A stretch of 64,000 nucleotides of DNA from Kitasatospora sp. NBC_00374 (GTDB lineage Bacteria; Actinomycetota; Actinomycetes; Streptomycetales; Streptomycetaceae), in contig NZ_CP107964.1 of the NCBI RefSeq assembly GCF_041434935.1, forward strand, positions 682,001 through 746,000. The letters run 5' to 3'. Positions within the stretch are counted from its first letter, which is position 1; each line of letters opens with the position of its first letter. The translations under genes and the position numbers were made by a program. This document shows, one piece after another, positions 34,941 to 43,747 of the stretch. The notes under the pieces were generated by a model. It ran no database searches, was not told where the DNA came from, and saw nothing but the letters and a program-made list of their open reading frames with translations.

Positions 34941-36322
34941 AGCGTCGGCCCTTCCTTGGTCCTGGTGGCGGGGGCCGCGGGCGGCCGGGTCAGGCCGAGG
35001 TGGTCGCGGAGCGTGCCGCCCTCGTACTCGCGCCGGAAGACACCGCGTTCCTGGAGCAGCGGGACGACGGTGTCGGCGAACTCGTCGAGCCCGCCGGGGG
35101 TGAGGTGGGGCACGAGGATGAAGCCGTCGCTCGCGTCGGCCTGGACGAAGGTGTCGATGGCGTCCGCGACGGTGGCCGGGGAGCCGACGAAGGTCTGACG
35201 GCCGGTGGTCTCGATGACCAGCTCGCGGATCGACAGCCCCTTGGCCTCGGCCAGTTCCCGCCACTCCTTGGCGGTGGCCAGCGGGTCCCTGACCATCCGC
35301 ACGCTGGCGCGGCCGCGGGCGAGGGTGTGTTCGCCCGGGTCCGGGTCGATCGCCGGGAGCGGGCCGTCGGGGTCGTGGGCGGACAGGTCGCGGTTCCAGA
35401 CCTGCTCCAGGATCTTGATCGCGGTCTGTCCGCTGACCTGGCTGCGCCGTACCTCGTGGGCCAGTTCGCGGGCCTGGGCGTCGGTGTCGCCGAGCACGAA
35501 GGTCGCCGCGGGGAGGATCAGCAGTTCGTCCGGGGTGCGGCCGTGGCGGGCGAGGCGGCCCTTGACGTCGGTGTAGAAGGCCCGGCCGGCGTCGAAGGTG
35601 CCGTGCCGGCTGAAGATGGCGTCGGCGGTGGCCGCGGCGAACTCGCGGCCCTCCTCGGAGTCGCCTGCCTGGAAGACCACGGGCCGGCCCTGCGGGCTGC
35701 GCGGGACGTTGAACTGCCCGGCTATGTCGAAGTGTTGGTCGTGGTGGCGGAACCGGCCCGCGTCGGGGTCGGGCAGGAACACCCCGGACTGCTGGTCGGC
35801 GAGGATCTCGTCGTCGTACCAGGAGTCGAACAGTTCCCCGGCGGTGCGCAGGAACCGCTCGGCGCGCGCGTAGCGGTCCTCCTCGGCGAGGAAGCCGCCG
35901 CGTCGGAAGTTCTCGCCGGTGAAGGCGTCCCACGAGGTGACCACGTTCCAGGCGGCGCGGCCGGCCGAGAGGTGGTCGAGGCTGGCGAACTGCCGGGCGA
36001 CCTCGTAGGGCTCGTTGAAGGTGGAGTTGATGGTGCCGGCCAGGCCGATCCGTTCGGTCACCGCGGCCAGCGCGGTCAGCACGGTGAAGGTGTCGGGGCG
36101 GCCGACCACGTCCAGGTCGTAGATCTCGCCGCCCTGTTCGCGCAGGCGCAGCCCCTCGGCGAGGAACAGGAAGTCGAACTTGGCGCGCTCGGCGGTACGG
36201 GCGAAGTGGGCGAAGGAGCTGAACTCGATGTGGCTGCCGGCCTGCGGGTCGCTCCAGACGGTGGTGTTGTTGACGCCGGGGAAGTGCGCGGCGAGGTGGA
36301 TCTGCTTGGGGGGCCTGGCCAT
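34937..36322 (-). CDS. NtaA/DszA/DmoA-type FMN-dependent monooxygenase
   Basis: A 461-residue enzyme of the long NtaA/SnaA/DszA branch: IHLAAHFPGVNNTTVWSDP, SFAHFARTAERAKFDFLFLAEG, STFNEPYEVARQFASLDHLSAGRAAWNVVTSW. Relatives oxidise nitrilotriacetate, dibenzothiophene sulfone or dimethyl sulfide with FMNH2 from a separate reductase. ATG at 36322; coupled to the next gene by a 4-base overlap. No flavin reductase gene is in this operon. Confidence 0.93.
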   Translation of the reverse strand: MARPPKQIHLAAHFPGVNNTTVWSDPQAGSHIEFSSFAHFARTAERAKFDFLFLAEGLRLREQGGEIYDLDVVGRPDTFTVLTALAAVTERIGLAGTINSTFNEPYEVARQFASLDHLSAGRAAWNVVTSWDAFTGENFRRGGFLAEEDRYARAERFLRTAGELFDSWYDDEILADQQSGVFLPDPDAGRFRHHDQHFDIAGQFNVPRSPQGRPVVFQAGDSEEGREFAAATADAIFSRHGTFDAGRAFYTDVKGRLARHGRTPDELLILPAATFVLGDTDAQARELAHEVRRSQVSGQTAIKILEQVWNRDLSAHDPDGPLPAIDPDPGEHTLARGRASVRMVRDPLATAKEWRELAEAKGLSIRELVIETTGRQTFVGSPATVADAIDTFVQADASDGFILVPHLTPGGLDEFADTVVPLLQERGVFRREYEGGTLRDHLGLTRPPAAPATRTKEGPTL

Positions 36323-36342
36323 GGTGGTGCGTTCCCTCCGGC

Positions 36343-37572
36343 TCAGGCGCTTGCGGTGCGGGCGGCGTAGCGGTTGGCGGGGCGGGTGAGGCCCAGCAGG
36401 CCGCGCAGGGTGTCGGCCTCGTAGGCGCGGCGGAAGGCACCGCGGGCCTGGAGCTCCGGGACGAGACCGCGGGTGATCGCCCTGAGGTCGTGGCCGGTCA
36501 CCGCGGGGCGCAGCCGGAATCCGGTCAGGCCGGCCCGTTGGCGTTCCTGGAGCAGGTCGGCGAGTTGGGCGGGGGTGCCGGCGAAGATCTCGGCGTCGCT
36601 GGTGAGCGGCTCGCCGAGGCGGGCGTCGAGCCGCTCCCGGCGGGCTCGTGCGGTGGCCGGGTCGTCGTCGAGGAGGACCAGCAGGTCGCCGAAGAGGTGC
36701 AGGGGCTCCCCGGCCCGGCCGGCCGCCCGCTGCTCGGCACGGATCTCGGCGACGATCGCCGCGGCCCGGTCGGTGTCGTGCGGGGTGACGTAGCCGAGGT
36801 CGGCGGAGCGGGCGATCAGCCGGTACGGGACGGTGGCGTGGGCGAGCGCGGTGACGATCGGCTGGCCCTGCGGCGGCCGCGGCGTGACGGACGGGCCGCG
36901 GACGGCGAAGTGCCGGCTCTCGAAGTCGATGTGGTGCAGCTTCGCCCGGTCGACGAAGCGGCCGGTGGCCGCGTCCCGGATCTCGGCGTCGTCCTCCCAG
37001 CTGTCCCACAGCCGCCGGACGACCTCGACGTGGTCGGCGGCCTCGTCGAAGGTCTCCTCGATCAACTCCTGGACCTGCGGGTCCTGGTGCTGGTCGGGCC
37101 GGATCACCGGGAAGGAGCGGCGGCCGAAGTGCGCGGCCTCGTCGGCGCGCAGCGAGGCCTGGACGCGGACGCCGGCCCGGCCGGTGCTGACGTAGTCGAG
37201 GGTGGCGATCGCCTTGGAGATATGGAACGGCTCGGTGTGGGTGGTGACCACCGTCGGTACCAGCCCGATGTGCCTGGTCAGCGGGGCCACCCGGGCCGCG
37301 GTGAGGACGGCGTCGAGCCGCCCGCGGACCTGGTCGGTGCGGCCGTCCGGCTCACCGTGGCGGGTGCTCTGCAGGGTCAGGGAGTCCTCGAAGGTGACGA
37401 AGTCCAGCAGGCCGCGCTCGGCCTCCAGGACGGCGTCGGCCCAGTAGCCGGCGGTGAACAGTTCACGCGGGCGGGCGTCCGGTTCCCGCCAGGAGGCGGG
37501 GTGCCAGCCGGTGCCTTCGAGCGCGACGGCAAGGTGGAGCGGCGGGAGGGGGGCGGGTACGGCTGCGGGCAT
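36343..37572 (-). CDS. LLM-class flavin-dependent oxidoreductase, first gene of sulfur operon
   Basis: A 409-residue luciferase-like enzyme: LHLAVALEGTGWHPASW, FVTFEDSLTLQ, SKAIATLDYVSTGRAGVRVQ. C-terminal half close to the NtaA branch (GLVPELQARGAFRRAYEADTLRGLLGL). It begins 75 bases after the leader peptide stop, so it is the gene most directly exposed to attenuation. A 20-base gap separates it from the next monooxygenase gene. Confidence 0.9.
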   Translation of the reverse strand: MPAAVPAPLPPLHLAVALEGTGWHPASWREPDARPRELFTAGYWADAVLEAERGLLDFVTFEDSLTLQSTRHGEPDGRTDQVRGRLDAVLTAARVAPLTRHIGLVPTVVTTHTEPFHISKAIATLDYVSTGRAGVRVQASLRADEAAHFGRRSFPVIRPDQHQDPQVQELIEETFDEAADHVEVVRRLWDSWEDDAEIRDAATGRFVDRAKLHHIDFESRHFAVRGPSVTPRPPQGQPIVTALAHATVPYRLIARSADLGYVTPHDTDRAAAIVAEIRAEQRAAGRAGEPLHLFGDLLVLLDDDPATARARRERLDARLGEPLTSDAEIFAGTPAQLADLLQERQRAGLTGFRLRPAVTGHDLRAITRGLVPELQARGAFRRAYEADTLRGLLGLTRPANRYAARTASA

Positions 37573-37647
37573 GGCGGAGCTGCCTTCCTGATCGACCGGG
37601 AACGGACGCAGTGATCCCTGGGACGGGTGCGTCGACGGGGAGTCAGG

Positions 37648-37770
37648 TCAGCGGGGACAGAGTGTGCCGGCCACCCTCTGCAGGTCGATGTGCTGGCGTC
37701 CGTAGAGGTGGACGCGGGGCCCGCGGGGGTCGAGGGTGACGGTGGCGGCGCGGTCGGGTACGGCACGCAC
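37648..37770 (-). CDS. Cysteine leader peptide of the sulfur operon
   Basis: A 40-residue peptide starting at GTG 37770, which has a perfect GGAGGTGAC site 7 bases upstream. It ends RVHLYGRQHIDLQRVAGTLC-PR: the (R)xHxDLQRVxxxxC ending is the hallmark of short actinobacterial leader peptides that precede sulfur-assimilation genes. The single Cys, near the end, uses the rare codon TGT. Ribosome stalling at that codon under cysteine shortage would let downstream genes be expressed (inference). A longer frame up to ATG 37866 is less likely. Confidence 0.8.
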   Translation of the reverse strand: MRAVPDRAATVTLDPRGPRVHLYGRQHIDLQRVAGTLCPR

Positions 37771-37974
37771 TGCGGTCACCTCCCCGGAGCCCGGACGGGC
37801 CTCGGCCGCGTCACGGTTCGCGTTTGCGGAGCCGGTGCGGCTCCGCCTGGTCATCACCTGGAGCACCCCGCCGCGTGGGAGGGTTGCCGGTCAGCAAGCC
37901 AGGGCTTGTCGCTGACGCTCGTCACCTGCCTCGACGCTATCCCGCGGGTACCGGCCTGCGCAATGCCCTTCGGG

Positions 37975-37997
37975 GACGACCGGGCTGAGCGGTCGTC
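37975..37997 (-). terminator. Hairpin after cystathionine beta-synthase gene
   Basis: GACGACCG (37975-37982) pairs with CGGTCGTC (37990-37997), about 40 bp after the stop. Confidence 0.5.
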
Positions 37998-38038
37998 AGG
38001 CCGGAGCGGGGCGCCGGTGCGTGATGCTCACGGCTGGG

Positions 38039-39457
38039 TCAGGTCGCCGCGGCGGCGCGCAGCCGCTCGCGGGGGACGACCGCGACGGCCCGGCCGTCGA
38101 GCAGGACCACGACGGCGGGGTGGTCCGGGCCGAGCGCCCGGTACGCCTCGGAGACCGCCCGGCCGATGCCGACCGTCGGCAGCGGTCCGGCGAGGTGGTC
38201 GCGGAGCGGATCCCCGGGGCGGGCCCGGCCCTCGGCGAGGGCTGCCTCGATCCCGGCGGCACTGACGGATCCGACGATCTCGGTGGCGCTGATCCCGTGC
38301 GGGCGGTCCGGTCGGGCGGCGACCACCGGGGCCACGGCGCAGGCCGCGCCGCGCAGGACGGCCAGCGCCTCGCCGAGCGGGGTGTCCGCGGTCGGCGCGG
38401 GCAGGCCCGCGCCGGGGACCGGTGGTGCGTCGAGCAGGGCGCGGACGGTCGGTTCGGTGTCCTCGGGTGTGCGCGGCTCCTCCAGGAAGCCCCAGTCCCG
38501 CATCCAGTCGTCGCTGAACACCTTCGAGAGGTAGGAGCGCCCCGAGTCCGGGAGCAGCACGACCACCAGGTCGTCCGGCCCGAGTTCGCGCGCCACCCGC
38601 AGGGCGGCCGCCACGGCCGTACCCGAGGACGGGCCGGCCAGCAGGCCCTCCTCGCGGGCCAGCCGACGGGCGGTCAGCAGCGACTCCCGGTCGGGGATCC
38701 GCTCGAAGCGGTCCACCACCTCGGGGTGGAACGACTGCGGCCACAGGTCGTCGGTGGTCTCCGGGTGGACGAAGTGGCCGATGCTCTCGACGAAGTAGGG
38801 GCTGCCGTCGCCCCCGGCGTAGACCGAGGCCTCTGGGTCCGCGCCGACCACGGTGACCCGGCCGCCGGACACCTTCCTGAGGTGGGCGCCGGTGCCGCTG
38901 ATGGTGCCGCCGGTACCGATCCCGGCGACGAAGTGGGTCACCCGGCCGCGGGTCTGCTCCCAGATCTCCGGGCCGGTGGTCCGGATGTGCGCGTCGGGGT
39001 TGGCCGGGTTGTCGTACTGGTTCGCCAGCCAGGCGCCGGGGATCTCGGCGGCGAGCCGCCGGACGACGTTGAACAGGTGGTCGGGGTGCTGCTTCGGCAG
39101 GGCCGCCGGAGCGAGGACGACCTCGGCGCCGTAGGCCCGCAGGATGTCCGACTTCTCCCGGGAGGAGCGGTCGGAGACGCCGACGATCACCCGGTAGCCG
39201 CGGCGTCGGCCGACGATCGTCAGACCGATCCCGGTGTTGCCGGAGCTCGCCTCGATGATCGTCCCGCCCGGCCGCAGCAGCCCGTCGCGCTCGGCGGCCA
39301 GCACCATGGAGAGCGCGGCGCGGTCCTTGACGCTGCCGCCGATGCCGAGGAACTCCACCTTGGCGTAGATCGGGGCGGCGATACCCTCGCCGAGCCGGGT
39401 GAGCCGGAACAGCGGCGTCCCGCCGATCGCGTCGTCGACCGATTCGTAGACCGCCAC
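38039..39457 (-). CDS. Cystathionine beta-synthase-like PLP enzyme with CBS domains
   Basis: A 472-residue fold-type II PLP enzyme. K44 in GGSVKDRAAL is the cofactor lysine, SSGNTGIGLT binds the phosphate or substrate, and GTGGTISGTG the PLP phosphate. Residues about 330-472 form two degenerate CBS domains, as in cystathionine beta-synthases that are tuned by adenosyl ligands. It would condense homocysteine with serine to cystathionine (transsulfuration). The GTG at 39457 has AGGAGG 5 bases upstream. It is upstream of the monooxygenase operon on the same strand but separated from it. Confidence 0.9.
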   Translation of the reverse strand: MAVYESVDDAIGGTPLFRLTRLGEGIAAPIYAKVEFLGIGGSVKDRAALSMVLAAERDGLLRPGGTIIEASSGNTGIGLTIVGRRRGYRVIVGVSDRSSREKSDILRAYGAEVVLAPAALPKQHPDHLFNVVRRLAAEIPGAWLANQYDNPANPDAHIRTTGPEIWEQTRGRVTHFVAGIGTGGTISGTGAHLRKVSGGRVTVVGADPEASVYAGGDGSPYFVESIGHFVHPETTDDLWPQSFHPEVVDRFERIPDRESLLTARRLAREEGLLAGPSSGTAVAAALRVARELGPDDLVVVLLPDSGRSYLSKVFSDDWMRDWGFLEEPRTPEDTEPTVRALLDAPPVPGAGLPAPTADTPLGEALAVLRGAACAVAPVVAARPDRPHGISATEIVGSVSAAGIEAALAEGRARPGDPLRDHLAGPLPTVGIGRAVSEAYRALGPDHPAVVVLLDGRAVAVVPRERLRAAAAT

Positions 39458-39615
39458 CGCGGCCTCCTTCCCAGCAGGTCGGAGATTGGTGCGCCCCGCT
39501 TGACCGGGAGGGCGGCGGCCCGGTCCGGGGAGCGGGCGCGGCTGCCGCAGTGAAGCTTCCGTCAGGCCGGCCGGCCGGCGCAAGTGGCTGCCCCCGCCGC
39601 CGCCCGGCCCGGACG

Positions 39616-39656
39616 CACGGGTGCGCCGGTGGGGTCGGCCCACCGGCGCACCCGTG
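39616..39656 (-). terminator. 18-bp hairpin after HAD phosphatase gene
   Basis: Arms 39616-39633 and 39639-39656 are perfectly complementary around GTCGG, 10 bp after the stop. Confidence 0.85.
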
Positions 39657-39666
39657 TGCCGCGGGG

Positions 39667-40305
39667 TCAGGACAGCTGACCGCCGTAGTCCGGGAGCTTG
39701 AAGGTCCGCTCGGCGTGGCCGCCCACCAGGTCCGTGGTGTTGTTGCCGATGTTCGCGACGATCGTGTAGCCGCTCTTCTCGATCTCCGCGCGCTTGGCAG
39801 TCTTGAAGGTCCCGGTCTCCTGGAACAGGTCCACGAAGGAGCGGCCGTACAGGCCGTCGACGGGGTATCCCACGGCCGTCAGGTTGTACCTGGTGATGCA
39901 GTCGATGAACCCCGGACGGGCGGTGACGAAGAAGACCTTCACACCGCGGGCGCTCGCGGATCTGACCACGTCCCGGACGGCCTGGATCGCGGGGGTCGGC
40001 AGCGCGAAGGAGTAGTCCGTCTCCAGCGAGGTGTTGTCGATGTCCAGGACGATCGCCGGGCGCTCGCCCGCCGGGGCGGACGGCACCCGCACCTTGAGGT
40101 AGGCGTCGGCCTGGTCGGCCACGGCCTGGACGTCCTTCAGCCAGGTCGCGTACGGCACGTCGGGCTTGCCGAGCGCCTGCACCGAGGCGGCCGGGGCCGC
40201 CGCGGGCTGCGCGGCGACCGCCGGGGCGGTGGCCGTCAGCGCGAGCGTCGCTCCCACGGCGGCCGCGGCGCCGAGGGTCCTGCGGCGATGGCGGAGGTGC
40301 TGCAT
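39667..40305 (-). CDS. Secreted HAD-family acid phosphatase
   Basis: A 212-residue exported phosphatase of the HAD class B acid phosphatase group. The signal peptide ends near AVAAQ (about residue 32). D88-I-D90-N-T is the nucleophile motif; VFFVTARPG is motif II, and NIGNNTTDL stands for the C-terminal metal motif (N replaces the usual D in part). It would hydrolyse phosphate esters outside the cell. A Mg2+-dependent reaction is expected from the family. Monocistronic, with a strong terminator. Confidence 0.9.
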   Translation of the reverse strand: MQHLRHRRRTLGAAAAVGATLALTATAPAVAAQPAAAPAASVQALGKPDVPYATWLKDVQAVADQADAYLKVRVPSAPAGERPAIVLDIDNTSLETDYSFALPTPAIQAVRDVVRSASARGVKVFFVTARPGFIDCITRYNLTAVGYPVDGLYGRSFVDLFQETGTFKTAKRAEIEKSGYTIVANIGNNTTDLVGGHAERTFKLPDYGGQLS

Positions 40306-40548
40306 GTCCGTGCTCCTTCATGTCGAGGGTCGGGAGCAGGATGGAGCACCAGGGTTACCCGCGGGTAGCCATAGGACCAAGATTTTTTGTGGATGTCGAC
40401 ACGTTGTCGTCGAAACGCCGTCAGGAGACCGGCCTCCGGGCGGCGTTCCCGGCCCGGCGCGGCGGCTCCGGCGAGCCGCGCCGGCGCGGCGTGCCCTCGG
40501 ACCGGACCCGCACCGGCCGGCGCGGGCGGATGCGGGTACCGGCGGGGA

Positions 40549-40752
40549 TCAGTCCTGCGTGCCGGGGGCGGAGAAGGTCAGGCCTCGGGCGGCCGGGACC
40601 CGGGGAGCCGGACCGGGCGGCGGCGCGTCCTCCTCCGGCGGCTGGAAGACGGCCCGGTCGACCGGCAGCGGCCGGGGAGCCGTCGCCGCCACGGGGGCGT
40701 CGGCGGAGGGTTCGGAGAAGTGCAGCCCGAGGGGGGTGCGATCGTCGATCAT
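40549..40752 (-). CDS. Small hypothetical protein, doubtful
   Basis: A 67-residue acidic, Pro-rich protein with GLHFSEP near the N terminus and GLTFSAP near the C terminus. This internal pair of similar motifs hints at a real peptide. There is no clear ribosome binding site before the ATG. No family known. Confidence 0.4.
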   Translation of the reverse strand: MIDDRTPLGLHFSEPSADAPVAATAPRPLPVDRAVFQPPEEDAPPPGPAPRVPAARGLTFSAPGTQD

Positions 40753-40889
40753 GTCTCAGTGTCGCACCCCGAACACCCGCGATCCGCCCGACCACCGGTT
40801 CGAGGCCGCTCGCGGGTGCCGCCGGCCGGCCGGCCCGATCCCGCCCGAGGCGGTGTTCGCGGCCGGGGGCAGCGGCTATCGTGAGCGTC

Positions 40890-41138
40890 ATGTCCACCCG
40901 TGTGGAGCTGCCGGAGCAGCTGGAGGAAGCCGTCCGTTCGGCCGCCGCCGAGGCGGGGCTCAGCGTCGACGACTACGTCGTCCGGGTGCTGACGGCCGAT
41001 CAGCTGGCAGCCGCGGGCAGCCCGGGCGAGCGTGCGGCCCGGGCGCACGCGCTCGCCGCGGCCGCCCACCGGCGGTGGGTCGTTGACGGCCGCAGCGAGA
41101 CCGGCTGGATGTCCGCGGACGAGGTCTTCGGCCGCTGA
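40890..41138 (+). CDS. Small ribbon-helix-helix-like protein
   Basis: An 82-residue protein. The N-terminal 45 residues (STRVELPEQLEEAVRSAAAEAGLSVDDYVVRVL) have the strand-helix-helix pattern of RHH repressors and antitoxins, presented here only as a resemblance. No toxin gene is adjacent, so it is an orphan. ATG 40890 is used; GTG 40881 is the alternative start. Confidence 0.65.
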   Translation: MSTRVELPEQLEEAVRSAAAEAGLSVDDYVVRVLTADQLAAAGSPGERAARAHALAAAAHRRWVVDGRSETGWMSADEVFGR

Positions 41139-41187
41139 CCTGCGCCCGCGCGGCCCTGCCGGGATGCTCGCCGGGGTGCTGGCCGGG

Positions 41188-41634
41188 TCAGGACGCCTCG
41201 ACGGCTGCCTTGATGCGCAGGCCGAAGGCGTCGGCGTCCTTGCGCGCGGCGCTCAGCGCGAAACCGACCAGCAGCTTGCCGATACCGTGGCCTTCGAGGG
41301 TGTTGAAGATCCGCACCCGGGTGCTGTTCTCCGAGAGCGCCTCCAGGTCGTAGCCACCGTCGCCGGCCGTCACGATGTTCTTGGAGATCTCGGCCCAGCG
41401 GACCGTGGTCGGCGCCACCAGCTCGGTGATCCGGAACTGCCGGCCGGTCTTCATACCGGCGTCCTTGACCGTGCTGGTGAACACGGTGCCGACCGCCGTC
41501 GGGCCGGGCGGCGTCTTCTCGATCCGCAGCACTCGCGGACTGAACTTCGGGTCGTTCTCGCCGTCGGCGAGGAACGCGAAGACCTCCTCGATGGGCCGGC
41601 CGACCTCGACCGTGGCCTCGAACTGACCCGCCAT
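41188..41634 (-). CDS. SRPBCC-family (polyketide cyclase/START-like) protein
   Basis: A 148-residue helix-grip protein: FEATVEVGRPIEEVFAFLADGEN begins the SRPBCC fold and the C-terminal helix (GKLLVGFALSAARKDADAFGLRIKAAVEA) closes the cavity. Such small proteins bind hydrophobic ligands or act as cyclases or lyases. No pathway partner is nearby. Convergent with the RHH-like gene. Confidence 0.88.
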   Translation of the reverse strand: MAGQFEATVEVGRPIEEVFAFLADGENDPKFSPRVLRIEKTPPGPTAVGTVFTSTVKDAGMKTGRQFRITELVAPTTVRWAEISKNIVTAGDGGYDLEALSENSTRVRIFNTLEGHGIGKLLVGFALSAARKDADAFGLRIKAAVEAS

Positions 41635-41890
41635 GAACTCTCCTTCGACCGGGGCGTGCCCCGACCTCGACGTCCGGGCCGGGGTGTCCGGGAATCCTCG
41701 CAGACCGGGCCGAGGAATCCAGTCAGACTCGCCTCCTCGGTGCCGGCCCGGCGGCCGCGCCAGGGCCGGTACCTAGGGTTCCGGCGGGGCAATGGGTGAC
41801 GGATACGCATTGATCACGCGGAGGGCGGCGCGTTTGCTGGTCCCCGGGGGCACCGCCCGCTGCTCCCAGGTCCAGCAGACGGAGACCCTC

Positions 41891-42154
41891 ATGACGCTTC
41901 GTGACCTCCCCATCGCCCTCGTGCCCGCCCCCCGCTCCCCCGAGCCGCCCGCGGGAGAGCCGACGACCGCGGTGCGCCGCCGACCCGCCACCACCGCACC
42001 GCGCCACGGCGGGGTCGCACTGGTCCGCGCCTCCCGCCGGCGGGTACGGACGGGGTCCGCCGGGCTGGTCCGGCTGGCGAGGCTCGGGCGCTTCGTCGAA
42101 GGCGCCGGGGTGCACCTCCCCCGGGGCGCGCAGCGACTCGGCCCCGAAGGGTAG
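41891..42154 (+). CDS. Small basic hypothetical protein
   Basis: An 87-residue Arg/Pro-rich basic protein beginning MTLRDLPIALVPAPRSPEPP. The GGAGACCCTC before the ATG and a strong hairpin 18 bases after the stop support it as a gene. No domain recognised. A longer frame from 41792 is open but lacks support. Confidence 0.4.
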   Translation: MTLRDLPIALVPAPRSPEPPAGEPTTAVRRRPATTAPRHGGVALVRASRRRVRTGSAGLVRLARLGRFVEGAGVHLPRGAQRLGPEG

Positions 42155-42504
42155 GCGCCGGGGGCTTCCCTGCCCCTCGCGGATCAGCCCCGCGAGGGGC
42201 CGGGCAGGCCCCGGGAGAGCCACCCCCGGCCGACCGGGTCACAGCCCGTTGCCGGCCCGGCGAGCCGGGCCCGGTCGGCCGGGGGGCATGGGTAGGGTGT
42301 CGGCCGTCCGGTGGTGCGTGACCTGCGCGCGTCGGCTCGCCCTGCTCGGTGATCGGCCGGACCGCGCACGTACATGAACGTCCCGGCTTCGGGCAGGCGC
42401 TCCACGAGGGCGTCTTCGGAGCCGGGTCCGCCCGGTCGAACGGCCCACCCGGTCGCTCGGCCGGCCCGGTCGAGCGGCCCGGCCGAGCGGGAGGTGGTGA
42501 GCAG
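42155..42504. other. Gene-free region before BrkB-like gene
   Basis: Contains the hairpin at 42172-42200 and a GC-rich stretch with repeated GGCCGGC-type motifs (about 42430-42490). No supported gene. Confidence 0.45.
42172..42200 (+). terminator. Hairpin after small basic protein gene
   Basis: GCCCCTCGCGG (42172-42182) pairs with CCGCGAGGGGC (42190-42200), loop of 7. Confidence 0.65.
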
Positions 42505-43344
42505 ATGGTGGCGCACACGCCCACCGGGGTGCCGCCCGCCCGGCCGCGGGCACGGTTGCGGCTGCGGGTCCTGCTGGCGGTCGTCTGGCAGAGCGGGCGC
42601 GAGGTCGAGCTGATGCGGCGGGCGATGGGGTTCGCGGCGCTGGGCTTCGTGACGCTGGTTCCGCTGCTGATCGTGGTGGCGGCGGCCTCTCCGGTGCACG
42701 GCACGGGGTTCGCCGACTGGGTGGTCGACGGGCTCGGCCTGTCGGGGCGCTCGGCCGAGGCCGTCCGACAGCTGTTCTCATCGCCGCGCCGGGTGCTGGG
42801 CACCGCCACGGCGCTGAGCCTCGCGGCCTGTGCCGTCTTCGGCGTCTCCTTCATGTCCTGTCTGCAGACCGGATACGAGCGGATCTGGGGGCTGGAGGCG
42901 GCGGCCTGGCACTCGGTGTGGCGGCAGGCGGTCGGCCTGGCAGGGCTGATCGGCTTCCTGCTGGCCGCCGCCTGGAGCGCGGTGCCGCTGGAGCGCACCG
43001 GCGCCCAGCCGTCGCTGCGGCTGGCGGTCACGGTGGGCGGCGGGGTGGTGTTCTTCTGGTGGATCCAGTGGCTGCTGCTGGGCGGCCGGGTGCCCTGGCG
43101 CTCCCTCCTCCCGGGGGCGCTGGCGACCGTCTGCGCGCTGGTGGGGCTGAGGGTCTTCTCGCGGCTGGTGTTCTCACCGCTGATCGTCTCCAGCGCGCTG
43201 TCGTACGGGGCGATCGGGACGGTGCTGGTGGTGCAGTCCTGGCTGATCGGGGTGGGGTTCTCGGTCTTCGCGGGGTCGCTGGCCGGGCACGCGCTGTGGG
43301 TGGCGCGGCTCGGGCGGCGGTGGCGGGGTGGCCGGCCGCAGTGA
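42505..43344 (+). CDS. YihY/BrkB-family inner membrane protein
   Basis: A 279-residue integral membrane protein with about six hydrophobic segments in the YihY/virulence-factor BrkB order: an N-terminal amphipathic stretch, then AALGFVTLVPLLIVVAAASP, a loop with GLSGRSAEAVRQLF, and later helices ending SYGAIGTVLVVQSWLIGVGFSVFAG. The molecular role of the family is not settled; the name virulence factor or RNase BN is historical. GGAGG lies 10 bases upstream. Confidence 0.85.
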   Translation: MVAHTPTGVPPARPRARLRLRVLLAVVWQSGREVELMRRAMGFAALGFVTLVPLLIVVAAASPVHGTGFADWVVDGLGLSGRSAEAVRQLFSSPRRVLGTATALSLAACAVFGVSFMSCLQTGYERIWGLEAAAWHSVWRQAVGLAGLIGFLLAAAWSAVPLERTGAQPSLRLAVTVGGGVVFFWWIQWLLLGGRVPWRSLLPGALATVCALVGLRVFSRLVFSPLIVSSALSYGAIGTVLVVQSWLIGVGFSVFAGSLAGHALWVARLGRRWRGGRPQ

Positions 43345-43747
43345 CCGTCCCCGGCGCGGCGGGCCGGGTGACCGGCCTCCGTTCGGGCTCTTGGTCCCGC
43401 CGACGCTGGCCGTCGGTCCCGCTCGGGCCCCCGGTCACAACCGGCGCTGATCCGCCCTCACCGGATCCGTCGGCACCCGTACGGCCCGGCCGCCGCGCGG
43501 CCCCCGCCGCCTTCCGCGCCGAACCGGGGTATCCCCCTGTGACCTGCGACGACGCCGACGCTACCCTCGTGATCCAGCCGGAACGGCCTGGCCCCGACCG
43601 GAAGCCGGGCGGCGGCCCGCGTGGCCGGCTGGTCGGAGTCCGTCCGGATCCGGTCGATGAATCCGCCGCGTGATTTCTGTGATCCGGCCGGCCCGCTCGG
43701 GTCTCCGGTTCACGGGGACTCGACGGTCGGACGAGTGAGGACAGCGG
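43345..43747. other. Gene-free region before sigma-CAP gene
   Basis: About 400 bp. GTGAT occurs repeatedly near 43568-43690 (GTGATCC, GTGATTTC, GTGATCC), which could mark the promoter of the fusion gene. No open frame with gene-like character. Confidence 0.45.

Noticed and set aside
40890..41138. Toxin-antitoxin system
   Set aside because: The RHH-like protein has no toxin-sized gene overlapping or adjacent on its strand, so only an orphan DNA-binding-type protein can be claimed.
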